From contig JACKMA010000007.1 of NCBI GenBank assembly GCA_024235635.1, positions 45,408 to 109,407 of the forward strand: a DNA stretch of 64,000 nucleotides, read 5' to 3'. Origin of the DNA: Zoogloeaceae bacterium (GTDB taxonomy: Bacteria; Pseudomonadota; Gammaproteobacteria; Burkholderiales; Rhodocyclaceae). The notes under the pieces were generated by a model. That model saw only the letters and a list, made by a program, of their open reading frames with translations, was not told where the DNA came from and did no database searches. The translations under genes and the position numbers were made by a program. Numbering within the stretch: the stretch's first letter is position 1; the number at the start of each line of letters is the position of its first letter. Positions 24,771-32,728 of this stretch are shown here, one piece after another.

Positions 24771-25942
24771 AGACGATACTGCTCGGCTGGGAGCTGGGCG
24801 CAGGATTCGGCTACTGTCTGCAACTGCGTCAGCTCGCCGACGCGCTGGCCGGCGCCGGCCAGCGGCCGGTGCTGGCACTGCGCACGCTGGATTACGCCCA
24901 CAGACTGTTCGCAGACCGGACCTACCCGGTGCTGCAGGCGCCGTGGCTGATCGGGCGGCTGACGCCGCAGGCGCTCGCCGACGGCTTCAATCCGACCGGC
25001 TTCGCCGACCTGATGGCCTGCAACGGCTTCGGTTCGGTCGACCACCTGTACTCGATGCTGCGCGGCTGGCGCGACCTGATCGATCAGCTTCGACCGGATC
25101 TGATCGTCGCCCGCTATGCGCCGCTATTGTCGCTAGCTGCCTACGGCCGCCTGCCGGCGGTGGTGTTCGGCTCCGCCTACTCGACGCCACCGGCCAACGG
25201 GCCGTATTTCCCGCAACTGCTGTATGACGTCGCACCCTACGCCGATCAGGCGCAGATGCTGGAGACGGTGCGGGCCGTGCAGCGACGCTTCGGCGCGCCA
25301 TTGCCCGACACACTGGCCGCGATCTATCGCGGAGAACGGCGGGTGGTGCTCGGCCTGCCGGAACTCGATCCGTACCGCGAGACGCGGCGCGAGCCCTGCG
25401 CCGGCATGTTCGAGGACGCGCCGCCACCGCGTGAGATCGATGCCGAGGGCTTTCATGCCTATCTCGCGGGCGGTGGGCCGACCGCGACGCTGGCGGTCGA
25501 GGCGCTGATCGAATCGGGCCTGCCAGGGCAGATCTACGCCCGCGACAGCGATCCGTCGCTGGCGGCTCGCGTCGCCGATTCGCGGATCCGCTGGCTCGAC
25601 GCACCGCCGAATGCGATCTCCGCCGCCGCGGGTGCAGCGCTGGTGGTTCATCACGGCGGCCCCGGCATGGCCTACGCGGCGCTCGCGGCAGGGCGGCCAC
25701 AGGCGTTGCTGCCCCAGGTGCTGGACCAGTGGCTGACCGCCTGCGCCCTCGATGGGTTTCCGCATGGCCTGCTGCTGGAGGACGGCGTCACCGTGCGGCA
25801 GGTCGCCGATCGAATTGCCCGATTGGCCGGGGATTCCGCCGCACGGCAGTCGGCGTTCGACGCGGCCTGCGCGATTCAGGCGCAGGGGATGCACGGGGCC
25901 TGGCGGCGGGTGGTCGACGCCTGTCTGGCCCTGCTGGTCTAG
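24767..25942 (+). CDS. GT-B glycosyltransferase (MGT/UGT-like)
   Basis: A 391-residue protein starting MKTILLGWELGAGFGYCLQLRQLADAL, the acceptor-binding start of a GT-B glycosyltransferase, with the donor-site region near the C-terminus (ISAAAGAALVVHHGGPGMAYAAL, about 284-306) containing the HHGG-type motif of GT1/MurG-like enzymes that bind nucleotide sugars. No membrane helices. It is coupled to DUF6165 by a 4-nt overlap and faces the FkbM genes across a divergent promoter region. Likely adds a sugar to a glycan, peptide or protein made in this locus; donor and acceptor unknown. Confidence 0.82.
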   Translation: MKTILLGWELGAGFGYCLQLRQLADALAGAGQRPVLALRTLDYAHRLFADRTYPVLQAPWLIGRLTPQALADGFNPTGFADLMACNGFGSVDHLYSMLRGWRDLIDQLRPDLIVARYAPLLSLAAYGRLPAVVFGSAYSTPPANGPYFPQLLYDVAPYADQAQMLETVRAVQRRFGAPLPDTLAAIYRGERRVVLGLPELDPYRETRREPCAGMFEDAPPPREIDAEGFHAYLAGGGPTATLAVEALIESGLPGQIYARDSDPSLAARVADSRIRWLDAPPNAISAAAGAALVVHHGGPGMAYAALAAGRPQALLPQVLDQWLTACALDGFPHGLLLEDGVTVRQVADRIARLAGDSAARQSAFDAACAIQAQGMHGAWRRVVDACLALLV

Positions 25943-25993
25943 CGTCGGCACCCTTCCGCCCGCTGCAGCCCGGCATCGCGAGCGCGGCAGGCT

Positions 25994-26836
25994 TCAAAGC
26001 GCGACTTGTGTCCAGGTTCGCTGCCACACGCAGGGGTACTTCTGCCTGACGTGCTCGACCATGCCCCAGTTCTTGTCCGCCTTGACCCCGTGCTGGTCGC
26101 CGTAGCGCTTGATCCGCACCGCCGTGACCTTGTTCTGCGCCGAATCGAAGTGCAGGTGCAGTTGCAGCTGGTTGTGCTGATAATCGTAGATGTAGGTGCC
26201 GCCCTGGACGTCGGCGAACCACGCGTGCTGGGTCGGTACGTAGCGCTGGTACTGCTGGCGAAAATCGGTGCGGTAGTCGTCCCCGTCATAGATCTCGTCG
26301 AAGCATCTGTCGTCGTTGTAGGTGTTTACCATGCGCGCCAGATCCGACCTCAGGCGTTGGATCTCCTTTTGGTAGGGCGCGATCCGCTTGTCGTACTCCG
26401 ACGGATGCTCTTGCTCGAGCTGGTAGCGCTCATAGGCGTCTTCGTAGCGCCTGAGCTTGAGGTCGTAGGCCTGGGTCGATTGTTCCAGTGCGGTCGCCGC
26501 GGTCCTGACCTGTCGTGCCGCCTTGCCCTGCCCCTTGCTCCCCGGTTCCGCACGCGAGAACTTGTCGAGGCGCTCGAAATACCGCTTCGCGAGCTGCTCG
26601 TGCTGGTTGCGGAAGGCGGGATCGACGAAGTGATCCTTGACCGGTTCGGTCAGCTTGGCCGGGGGCTCGTCGTCGATCCGCTGGGCGTGGCGCAGCCAGT
26701 CGTCGAGGCCTGCCTGCAGTCGGTGCTTCAGCAGTCGATGATTGTCCAGCCCCGGTTGCAGGTGGTCGGCGACGTAGTTGACCAGTTGCGCCTTGGTTCG
26801 GTGGTTCCTTCCGGTGACGGCGGGCAGGTTGGGCAT
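25994..26836 (-). CDS. Hypothetical charged helical protein
   Basis: A 280-residue soluble, strongly charged protein without signal peptide. Residues about 75-185 are helical and coiled-coil-like (HEQLAKRYFERLDKFSRAE, RRYEDAYERYQLEQEH). The C-terminal third (about 200-280) is beta-rich with several aromatic residues (GGTYIYDYQHNQLQLHLHFDS), resembling a small binding domain. No recognisable family. AAGGAGAACAGG precedes the ATG. It is alone on its strand between the glycosyltransferase (convergent, 51 nt) and the uracil glycosylase. Real coding is supported by the ribosome-binding site and the length, function not. Confidence 0.6.
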   Translation of the reverse strand: MPNLPAVTGRNHRTKAQLVNYVADHLQPGLDNHRLLKHRLQAGLDDWLRHAQRIDDEPPAKLTEPVKDHFVDPAFRNQHEQLAKRYFERLDKFSRAEPGSKGQGKAARQVRTAATALEQSTQAYDLKLRRYEDAYERYQLEQEHPSEYDKRIAPYQKEIQRLRSDLARMVNTYNDDRCFDEIYDGDDYRTDFRQQYQRYVPTQHAWFADVQGGTYIYDYQHNQLQLHLHFDSAQNKVTAVRIKRYGDQHGVKADKNWGMVEHVRQKYPCVWQRTWTQVAL

Positions 26837-26871
26837 TCCTGTTCTCCTTCGGGTAGGGGGTGTGACACTGG

Positions 26872-26890
26872 CGATGCGCCTGACGCATCG
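26872..26890. other. Perfect 7-bp inverted repeat upstream of hypothetical gene
   Basis: CGATGCG (26872-26878), loop CCTGA, CGCATCG (26884-26890), 36 nt before the ATG at 26836 on the minus strand and downstream of the uracil glycosylase. It could be an operator or the 3' hairpin of the upstream unit; no U-run is present. Confidence 0.35.
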
Positions 26891-27009
26891 AATACCAGGT
26901 CGGCGGACAATTCAATGCCTGCGACGGGTTGCGGTCGAAATCACGGGTGTCGGCACTGGCGCATTGCCCACCGTCGGGTGCAAAGGATCTGCGTGAGCTC
27001 GCGGTCCGC

Positions 27010-27762
27010 CTAGGCCGGTCGGTCGTCCCATACGCCAAGTGTCCGCAACTGCCGACTCGCCGCCTCGGACCAGCCGCGGTTCGCGGCCGGGCTCGCCGGG
27101 CTCGGGTGCAGCACGCGGCCGAAACGAACCGGCAGACCCTCGGCCGCGATCTTCGCGCGGCCCTCTGCCCAGGCACCGACACCGATTACCCATTCCGGTT
27201 CGAGCAGTTCGAGCATGCGCCGCAGGTGTGCATCGCAGATCGCCTGCAGTGGCCGCAATTCGGCCGCCGGCAGCTTGTCCGGTGTCAGGTTGCGGCCGCC
27301 GTCGAAGAAGGCCAGCGGGCAGTAGTTGGCAACCAGGTGATCGGCGAAGAAATGCTCCGCGCGCCCGAAGCGCTCGGCGAACAGGCCCCACAGCCGCCGT
27401 CCGCTGACCTCCGAGCGGGTGCACGCAAAGCCCTCGATCGGACGCTTCGGATTCTGCAGCGGCGGCGTTGCGACCGTCGCTTCCAGCCCCATCCAGTCGC
27501 GTACCGCAGCGATCTCGCCGAACGGGACGCCGGTCTGCACCATGCCGAACGGACCGGGGTTCATGCCGACGAAGACCACCCGCTTGCGGCTCGCGCCGTA
27601 GCGCTTGAGGTAGGCCTCGGCCGGTGCCCGCGCATAGTCGAGGGGGTTGTAGACGTGGCTCACCGGCGGCGAAAAACGAAGATCGGCCAGTTGTCTCGAC
27701 ATCGCGCGGGCGGCATCGACCAGCGCGGCGGCCAGCGCCGGATCGGCCTCGATGGGGGTCAT
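27010..27762 (-). CDS. SMUG-type uracil-DNA glycosylase
   Basis: A 250-residue DNA repair enzyme that excises uracil (and related oxidised pyrimidines) from DNA. Signature motifs: FVGMNPGPFGMVQTGVPFG (64-82, active-site loop GMNPG) and HPSPASPAANRGW (219-231, DNA-intercalating loop). Length and layout match bacterial SMUG1-like proteins. Its ATG overlaps the stop of ampG (ATGA, 27759-27762), so expression is coupled to the muropeptide permease, a pairing with no obvious functional logic. A long in-frame extension upstream to 30045 is ignored because it overlies ampG. Confidence 0.9.
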   Translation of the reverse strand: MTPIEADPALAAALVDAARAMSRQLADLRFSPPVSHVYNPLDYARAPAEAYLKRYGASRKRVVFVGMNPGPFGMVQTGVPFGEIAAVRDWMGLEATVATPPLQNPKRPIEGFACTRSEVSGRRLWGLFAERFGRAEHFFADHLVANYCPLAFFDGGRNLTPDKLPAAELRPLQAICDAHLRRMLELLEPEWVIGVGAWAEGRAKIAAEGLPVRFGRVLHPSPASPAANRGWSEAASRQLRTLGVWDDRPA

Positions 27763-29123
27763 GGGGTCTGTCCTCGAGCTTGTGGGTCGGGAAGGTCTTC
27801 GTGCCACGGCGCGGCCTTCAGCAGAAACAGCATCCCCGGGAAGGCGAGCGCGAAGCACAGCCAGAAGAAGAGCTGCCAGCCGAGGGCCTCGACCAGGAAG
27901 CCGGCGGTGGCATTGATGAAGGTGCGCGGTACCGCCATCAGGCTGGTGAACAGCGCGAGCTGGGTGGCGGTATAGGCCGGGTGGGTGGTGCGCGCCATAT
28001 AGGCGACGAAGGCGGTGGTGCCGAGTCCGGCGCCAATCGCCTCGCCGGCGATCACCACCGCCAGCGCCACCAGGCGGCCGGTGTCCGATGGCGCCGGCCC
28101 GAGCCAGGCCAGCCAGACGAAGCCGAGGATGGTCACCAGTTGCACCACACCGAACAGCCAAAGCGCCCGGTTGATGCCGAGCTTGAGCATCCAGATGCCG
28201 CCGAGAATGCCACCGGCCACCATCGGCCACAGGCCGGCATTCTTCGCGATCAGGCCGATCTCGGTCTTCGAGAAGCCCATGTCCAGGTAGAACGGCGTCG
28301 CCAGTGCCGTGCACAGTGAATCGCCGAGCTTGTAGAACAGCATGAAGGCCAGCACCAGCAGCGCCGAGGACACGCCGTGCCGCGCGAAGAATTCGTGGAA
28401 GGGTTCGACCACGGCGTCGCGCAGGGTGCGTGGCGCGGCATCGGTCACCGCCGGCTCGCGCACCATCAGCGTCATGACGATGCCGGGCAGCATGAACAGC
28501 GAGGTGATCATGAACACCATGTCCCACGGCATGCGGTCGGCCAGGATCAGTGACAGCGACCCGGGTACCAGGCCCGAGATGCGATAGGCGTTGACGTACA
28601 TCGCGTTGCCGAGGCCCAGTTCCTGGTCCGGCAGGATCTCGCGCCGCAGGGCATCGAGCGCGATGTCCTGGGTTGCCGAGAACAGCGCCAGGGCGGCGCT
28701 GACCGCCACCACCCAGGGCAGGTGCTCGGTCGGCGACAGACGGCCGAGCCAGGCGATCGAGGCCACCAGTCCGAGCTGGGTCACCAGCATCCAGCTGCGC
28801 CGGCGACCAAGCCCCGGCAGGATGCCGTAGCGGTCGAGCAGCGGCGCCCACAGGAATTTCCAGGTGTAGGGAAACTGGATCAGGGCAAAGGCGCCGATGG
28901 TCTTCAGCGACAGGCCCTCGGTGCGAAGCCACGCCGGCAGCAGGTTGAACAGCAGATACAAGGGCATGCCGGATACGAAGCCCATGACGATGCAGACCAG
29001 CATGCGGCGATTCAGCAGGGCGGCGAGCCAAGCGGGATTCTGGCTGGGCAAAGGGGCTCCGGCAGTGGGCGACGAAGGCGGGATTATCCCAAACGTGGCC
29101 GCTTTGGTCGGCATTCCTGTCAT
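27759..29123 (-). CDS. ampG: AmpG family muropeptide permease (MFS)
   Basis: A 454-residue major facilitator that imports GlcNAc-anhydroMurNAc peptides released during peptidoglycan turnover, feeding cell-wall recycling and beta-lactamase induction. About 12 to 14 hydrophobic helices; the family segments RRMLVCIVMGFVSGMPLYLL, LWAPLLDRYG (about 91-101) and FSATQDIALDALRRE (about 148-162) are recognisable. ATG 29123 has AAGGA just upstream; a second ATG three codons on is possible. No ampD or ampR neighbour is present. Divergent from the collagen-like gene across 266 nt. Confidence 0.92.
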   Translation of the reverse strand: MTGMPTKAATFGIIPPSSPTAGAPLPSQNPAWLAALLNRRMLVCIVMGFVSGMPLYLLFNLLPAWLRTEGLSLKTIGAFALIQFPYTWKFLWAPLLDRYGILPGLGRRRSWMLVTQLGLVASIAWLGRLSPTEHLPWVVAVSAALALFSATQDIALDALRREILPDQELGLGNAMYVNAYRISGLVPGSLSLILADRMPWDMVFMITSLFMLPGIVMTLMVREPAVTDAAPRTLRDAVVEPFHEFFARHGVSSALLVLAFMLFYKLGDSLCTALATPFYLDMGFSKTEIGLIAKNAGLWPMVAGGILGGIWMLKLGINRALWLFGVVQLVTILGFVWLAWLGPAPSDTGRLVALAVVIAGEAIGAGLGTTAFVAYMARTTHPAYTATQLALFTSLMAVPRTFINATAGFLVEALGWQLFFWLCFALAFPGMLFLLKAAPWHEDLPDPQARGQTP

Positions 29124-29389
29124 CGGATCCTTGGCGAGCCGTCCAACTCGCTAGGCATGCCGCCGCGCGACCGCCCGCCGGTGGGCCAGCTTGTGCTCGC
29201 ACGGGATCGGATCTATGACGACAGTGTTGCCTTTCGCAAGCGCATGCTGCCGCGAGGCGCCTGGTTTCACTCGGCGCGCAAGTCCGACGGGTTCGGCTCA
29301 GGCATCCGCTCGGGCCGGATCCGGCCTGCGGTTTGCGCGCGTACCGATTGCACCGCAGCCGCGGATCCGAAGATTCCATTGAGAGAACA

Positions 29390-31282
29390 ATGAACAACAT
29401 CCAGGCACACGCGTCTCGCATCTTCTGGCTCGCATTGGCCATCATGACCAGTCCGGCGTTCGTTCCATGGTCGGGCACTGCATACGCGCAGACGGTCACG
29501 CTGACCCTGCTCAATCCAGGCACTGGCGCCGGGCAGGTGCAGATCGTCCAGGGTGACATCATCGAGGTCCAGTACGAGGTCAGCGATGCGACCGGCACCG
29601 GCATGAACGACATCATCCGCATCCGCCAGGTCGGCGACGGTCGGGTCGTCGGCAGCAAGAAGCGTGGCGATTTTCTTAGCGGCACCGTCAGTCTCGACAC
29701 CAACAATCCCGACACCGTCGGCGAATTGGCGATCGAGTACGTGCTGAAGTCCGACGGTACGGTCGCCGCGACCGCCGCGACCGGTGTCGTCGTCGTCGTC
29801 GAGCCGACCACCAGCGAGATCCTGAGCCGCATCGCGCAACTGGAGGCAACCGATTCGGTGCCCGGGCCCCAGGGGCCGGCCGGGCCGCAGGGCCTGCCCG
29901 GTCCGCAAGGCCCGCCGGGGGAGCCCGGCCCGCAGGCGGCACTGCCCTGGAGCGACGTCACCGGTTTCGGCGCCGTCGGCGACGGCTTCGCCGACGACAC
30001 GCTGGCAATCCAGCAGGCGATCGATGCGACGGCCAGTGGCGGCACCGTGTTCTTCCCGCTCGGCCACTATCGGGTGTCGAGCGCCCTGACGCTGGCCAGC
30101 CGGCGCCTCAACCTGGCCGGCGTCGGCTTCGGGTCGCAGATATTCCAGGCGGCGCCGGACCAGCACCTGTTCGTGCTGAAGAAGGCCTGCGCCGTCTGCA
30201 GCAGCGTCAGCGGCATTACGATCCGCGACCTCTACCTCGGCTCCGCGGCGATCCGGCAGACGCCCGACGGCGACCTGCCGAGCCTGATCAAGATGGAAAA
30301 CGCTCACCGCAACCACATCGAGCACCTGATCATGGCGGGCGCCCACTACGGCATCCACCTCAAGGGCAGCCTGCTCAACCGCTTCATCGGCCTGTCGAGC
30401 GCGGCCAACCTCGATCCGGATCAATTCTTCGCCAGCGCGGAAATCGCGCAAAACAATACCTGGGTGTATGGCGAGCGCTTCGACAACATCTCGGCCAACG
30501 CCAACACCTTCCTGGCACCGAATCTCGAGGGCGGCCAGCACGGCATCGTCATTGATGACCCAGTGTCGGAAGGCAGCGTCTATCTGTATGGCGGCACCAT
30601 CGAAGGCCTCGCCGGTGTCGCCCTGCAACTCGCCACCGGCCTGCCGAGTGTCGTCTCCGGCACCCATTTCGAAGCCAACGGCGTCGCCGACGTGATCCTC
30701 GACGGCGCCGCCCACGTCACGATCGGGTCTGTGCTGTCGACCAGCACCATCGATATCGGCCCCGCCTCCCGCAACAACGTGGTCGAAAATTCGCTGATCA
30801 ACAGCCTCAGCGTCGACACCACGGCACGCCGCACGGTGGTGAGAACCACGGAATGGAACATCACCGGCGCCGGCACGATCGCCAACAACGCCACCGATAC
30901 GGTCTTCCACGGAAGCTCCGTGGTCAATCCATTCGACTGGTTCGGCACCGTCGGCATCGGCGTTGAGAACCCCAATTCCAATCCAGACGGCCTGACGCCC
31001 GACCTCAAACTCGACGTTGCCGGAACCGTACGTGCGGACACCGTGCGCGCGCAAGCCTTCCTGACGGGTGACATCAAGTTCCACAAGGACGGCAAGCTGG
31101 TCTGGCGCATGTTCGAGGACGAAGCCGGCCTCTACCTGGAAAGCAACACCACCGGCGAGGTCTCCAGGATGCCGATGCAGGCCGATCTCGATCGGCTGAC
31201 CGAGAAGCTGGCAGCGCAGCAAGCCATCATCGATGGCCTGGTGGAGGAACTCGCGGTCCTGCGAGGGCGCGGCGCAAGGTAG
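29390..31282 (+). CDS. Secreted collagen-like repeat plus pectate-lyase-type beta-helix protein
   Basis: A 630-residue exported protein: Sec signal peptide (cleavage after AYA, about residue 33), an N-terminal beta domain (about 35-140), a short collagen-like stretch of eight Gly-X-Y triplets (159-182, from GPQGPAGPQG), then VTGFGAVGDGFADDTLAIQQAI (190-211), the classic start of the pectate-lyase-3/right-handed beta-helix superfamily, continuing to about 510. A C-terminal trimer-forming-looking region (about 545-630: GVENPNS, LKLDVAGTVRADTVRA, then a coiled coil LDRLTEKLAAQQAIIDGLVEEL) follows. The architecture is that of a trimeric surface or tailspike-like fibre that could bind or cleave polysaccharide; no phage genes adjoin. 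ATG 29390 is chosen for its GAGAG site and signal peptide. Confidence 0.82.
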   Translation: MNNIQAHASRIFWLALAIMTSPAFVPWSGTAYAQTVTLTLLNPGTGAGQVQIVQGDIIEVQYEVSDATGTGMNDIIRIRQVGDGRVVGSKKRGDFLSGTVSLDTNNPDTVGELAIEYVLKSDGTVAATAATGVVVVVEPTTSEILSRIAQLEATDSVPGPQGPAGPQGLPGPQGPPGEPGPQAALPWSDVTGFGAVGDGFADDTLAIQQAIDATASGGTVFFPLGHYRVSSALTLASRRLNLAGVGFGSQIFQAAPDQHLFVLKKACAVCSSVSGITIRDLYLGSAAIRQTPDGDLPSLIKMENAHRNHIEHLIMAGAHYGIHLKGSLLNRFIGLSSAANLDPDQFFASAEIAQNNTWVYGERFDNISANANTFLAPNLEGGQHGIVIDDPVSEGSVYLYGGTIEGLAGVALQLATGLPSVVSGTHFEANGVADVILDGAAHVTIGSVLSTSTIDIGPASRNNVVENSLINSLSVDTTARRTVVRTTEWNITGAGTIANNATDTVFHGSSVVNPFDWFGTVGIGVENPNSNPDGLTPDLKLDVAGTVRADTVRAQAFLTGDIKFHKDGKLVWRMFEDEAGLYLESNTTGEVSRMPMQADLDRLTEKLAAQQAIIDGLVEELAVLRGRGAR

Positions 31283-31591
31283 CGCCAACCAACTTCGCCG
31301 CACTGCCGGGGGTACGACATCGTACGCCCGGCTGGCGGGCATGCGTTGCCGGTGGGTGGAAGAACGTCCCGGCAAGGATTGCGCCATCGATGCCAGCCCA
31401 CGACTCGATCCGTAGATCGACCGCGCGTGGCCACTAGATTGCAGATTGCGCCATAGTGAACCAGCGGAAACACCGCCGTATTGCGCGACGAATCCGAATT
31501 GTCATTCACGTGATGCATTGGCCTGCACGACGAGCAGCACAGTCGGGATAGACTACGGCATCGCCCATCTCACCTTCGGATTCATTGTTCG
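31283..31591. other. Intergenic region with strong hairpin, no gene seen
   Basis: 309 nt between the collagen-like gene and the membrane protein gene. It holds the hairpin at 31305-31332 and a TAGACT hexamer at 31549-31554 that might be a -10 element, but without a convincing -35. No coding frame has support. Confidence 0.6.
31305..31332. terminator. 28-nt two-step palindrome after the collagen-like gene
   Basis: GCCGGG-g-GTACGA-ca-TCGTAC-g-CCCGGC: 12 paired bases, one G/G mismatch and a 2-nt loop, beginning 22 nt past the stop at 31282. Very stable; lacks a U-run, so either a Rho-assisted 3' end or a protein-binding palindrome. Confidence 0.45.
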
Positions 31592-32728
31592 ATGATCGTC
31601 ATATTGCTTGCCGCAGTCCTCCTGTCCTACGTCGTGCCGGGCCTTTTGGCCTTGGGCTGGAATGCCATGCGAAGACGGGCTTACCTCGGCAAGGAGGAAA
31701 AGAAGAATCCGTTGGTGGACTGGCTGTATTTTGCCGACGAGCCCGCTGTCGGCGGCGAGGATCCAGGCGCCAGCCAGGAACCCGCCTTCATGCACTACCA
31801 CCGGACAGCCAACGATTTGCAGAACCGATACCATGCCCAGCTGGCGTTCTCGGTTTCGTCGCTGATGGTCGGTTTCATTGCGCTTTCGGCGTCGGCGACC
31901 ATCGGCGCGTCGGTCGGCTGGTTTCAGACGCTCGCGGCAATCGTCGATCCGCTTTGCTTCCTCAACGTGATCGTCGCATTTCTGGTGGCCAGCGGAACAC
32001 GCCGGCGGTGGATGAAGGAGCGCATCTTCAGCGAATTCCTGCGCCAGCGTCACTATCTTGCGCAACTGATGGCGGCACCATCCCATCAAGGCGAAGTCGA
32101 ACAAGCTGCCGTCATCGAACGCCTGACCGGCACTGTCGCGGAGGCGTTGCGAAACGGCACCAGTAGAATCGCCGCCGTCAGGAACATCTGGCGATCCGAA
32201 CGGGCGCGTTACGTCCGCGACGTGAAGACTATTCCGGCGGATGAGCGTGGCTGTGTCTTCTACCTGAAGAAGCGGATTTTGCGACAGGCGCACTGGTTCC
32301 ATGCGTCGCGCAGTCGAATACACGGCCAGATGGGGTTCAGGCACCGCGCACTATTCCTGCTGTTCGTTGCCGTCTTTGCCATGTCCGTGGGCAAATCGGC
32401 GATTGTCATGCTGCACGCGCCCGCCTGGATCTACGAAAACAAGACCGTCCTGACCTTCCTGATTCTGATGTTGCTCGGCTTGGCCACCTGGGTGACGGCC
32501 TTGTTTCTCGGGCAGAACACCAAGACCTTGTATTTTCGGTACCTGGAACAGGAGCAACAGATCGTCGAATGGCTGAACGCCCATGTCAGGCCGGGATTCG
32601 CCAACGGTGTCGTGTCGGGTGCGCTGGCCATGGACGACGTCCTCCGGTTCGAGGACGTCATGGTCGAGGAACTCGTGGCCTGGCTGGAAATCACCGACCA
32701 CGAAACGATCGAACTGTCGCCGGTCTAG
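31592..32728 (+). CDS. Membrane protein with two pairs of transmembrane helices (SLATT/DUF4231-like)
   Basis: A 378-residue protein: N-terminal hydrophobic helix (about 2-24), a helical segment HRTANDLQNRYHAQLAFSVSSLM leading into a transmembrane pair (about 84-130), a basic cytoplasmic middle (about 130-250), a second transmembrane pair (about 253-272 and 288-308), and a soluble C-terminus. The amphipathic helix followed by a two-helix hairpin resembles the SLATT/DUF4231 class of predicted pore-forming effectors of bacterial conflict systems; this is a resemblance, not an established assignment. Its stop codon and that of the convergent nSTAND gene share one CTAG (32725-32728). The association with TIR and nSTAND genes makes an effector role plausible. 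Confidence 0.7.
   Translation: MIVILLAAVLLSYVVPGLLALGWNAMRRRAYLGKEEKKNPLVDWLYFADEPAVGGEDPGASQEPAFMHYHRTANDLQNRYHAQLAFSVSSLMVGFIALSASATIGASVGWFQTLAAIVDPLCFLNVIVAFLVASGTRRRWMKERIFSEFLRQRHYLAQLMAAPSHQGEVEQAAVIERLTGTVAEALRNGTSRIAAVRNIWRSERARYVRDVKTIPADERGCVFYLKKRILRQAHWFHASRSRIHGQMGFRHRALFLLFVAVFAMSVGKSAIVMLHAPAWIYENKTVLTFLILMLLGLATWVTALFLGQNTKTLYFRYLEQEQQIVEWLNAHVRPGFANGVVSGALAMDDVLRFEDVMVEELVAWLEITDHETIELSPV

Noticed and set aside
27763..30045. Long in-frame extension of the uracil glycosylase frame upstream through ampG
   Set aside because: It overlies ampG and the start of the collagen-like gene, has low-complexity shadow composition, and the ATG at 27762 has the family start and the ampG overlap.
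29390..31282. Prophage tail-fibre fragment
   Set aside because: Layout is similar, but there is a Sec signal peptide and no phage gene in the window.
29267..31387. 706-residue minus-strand frame opposite the collagen-like gene
   Set aside because: Mirror frame of a gene with signal peptide and recognisable domains; rich in His/Arg/Asp runs typical of antisense high-GC frames.
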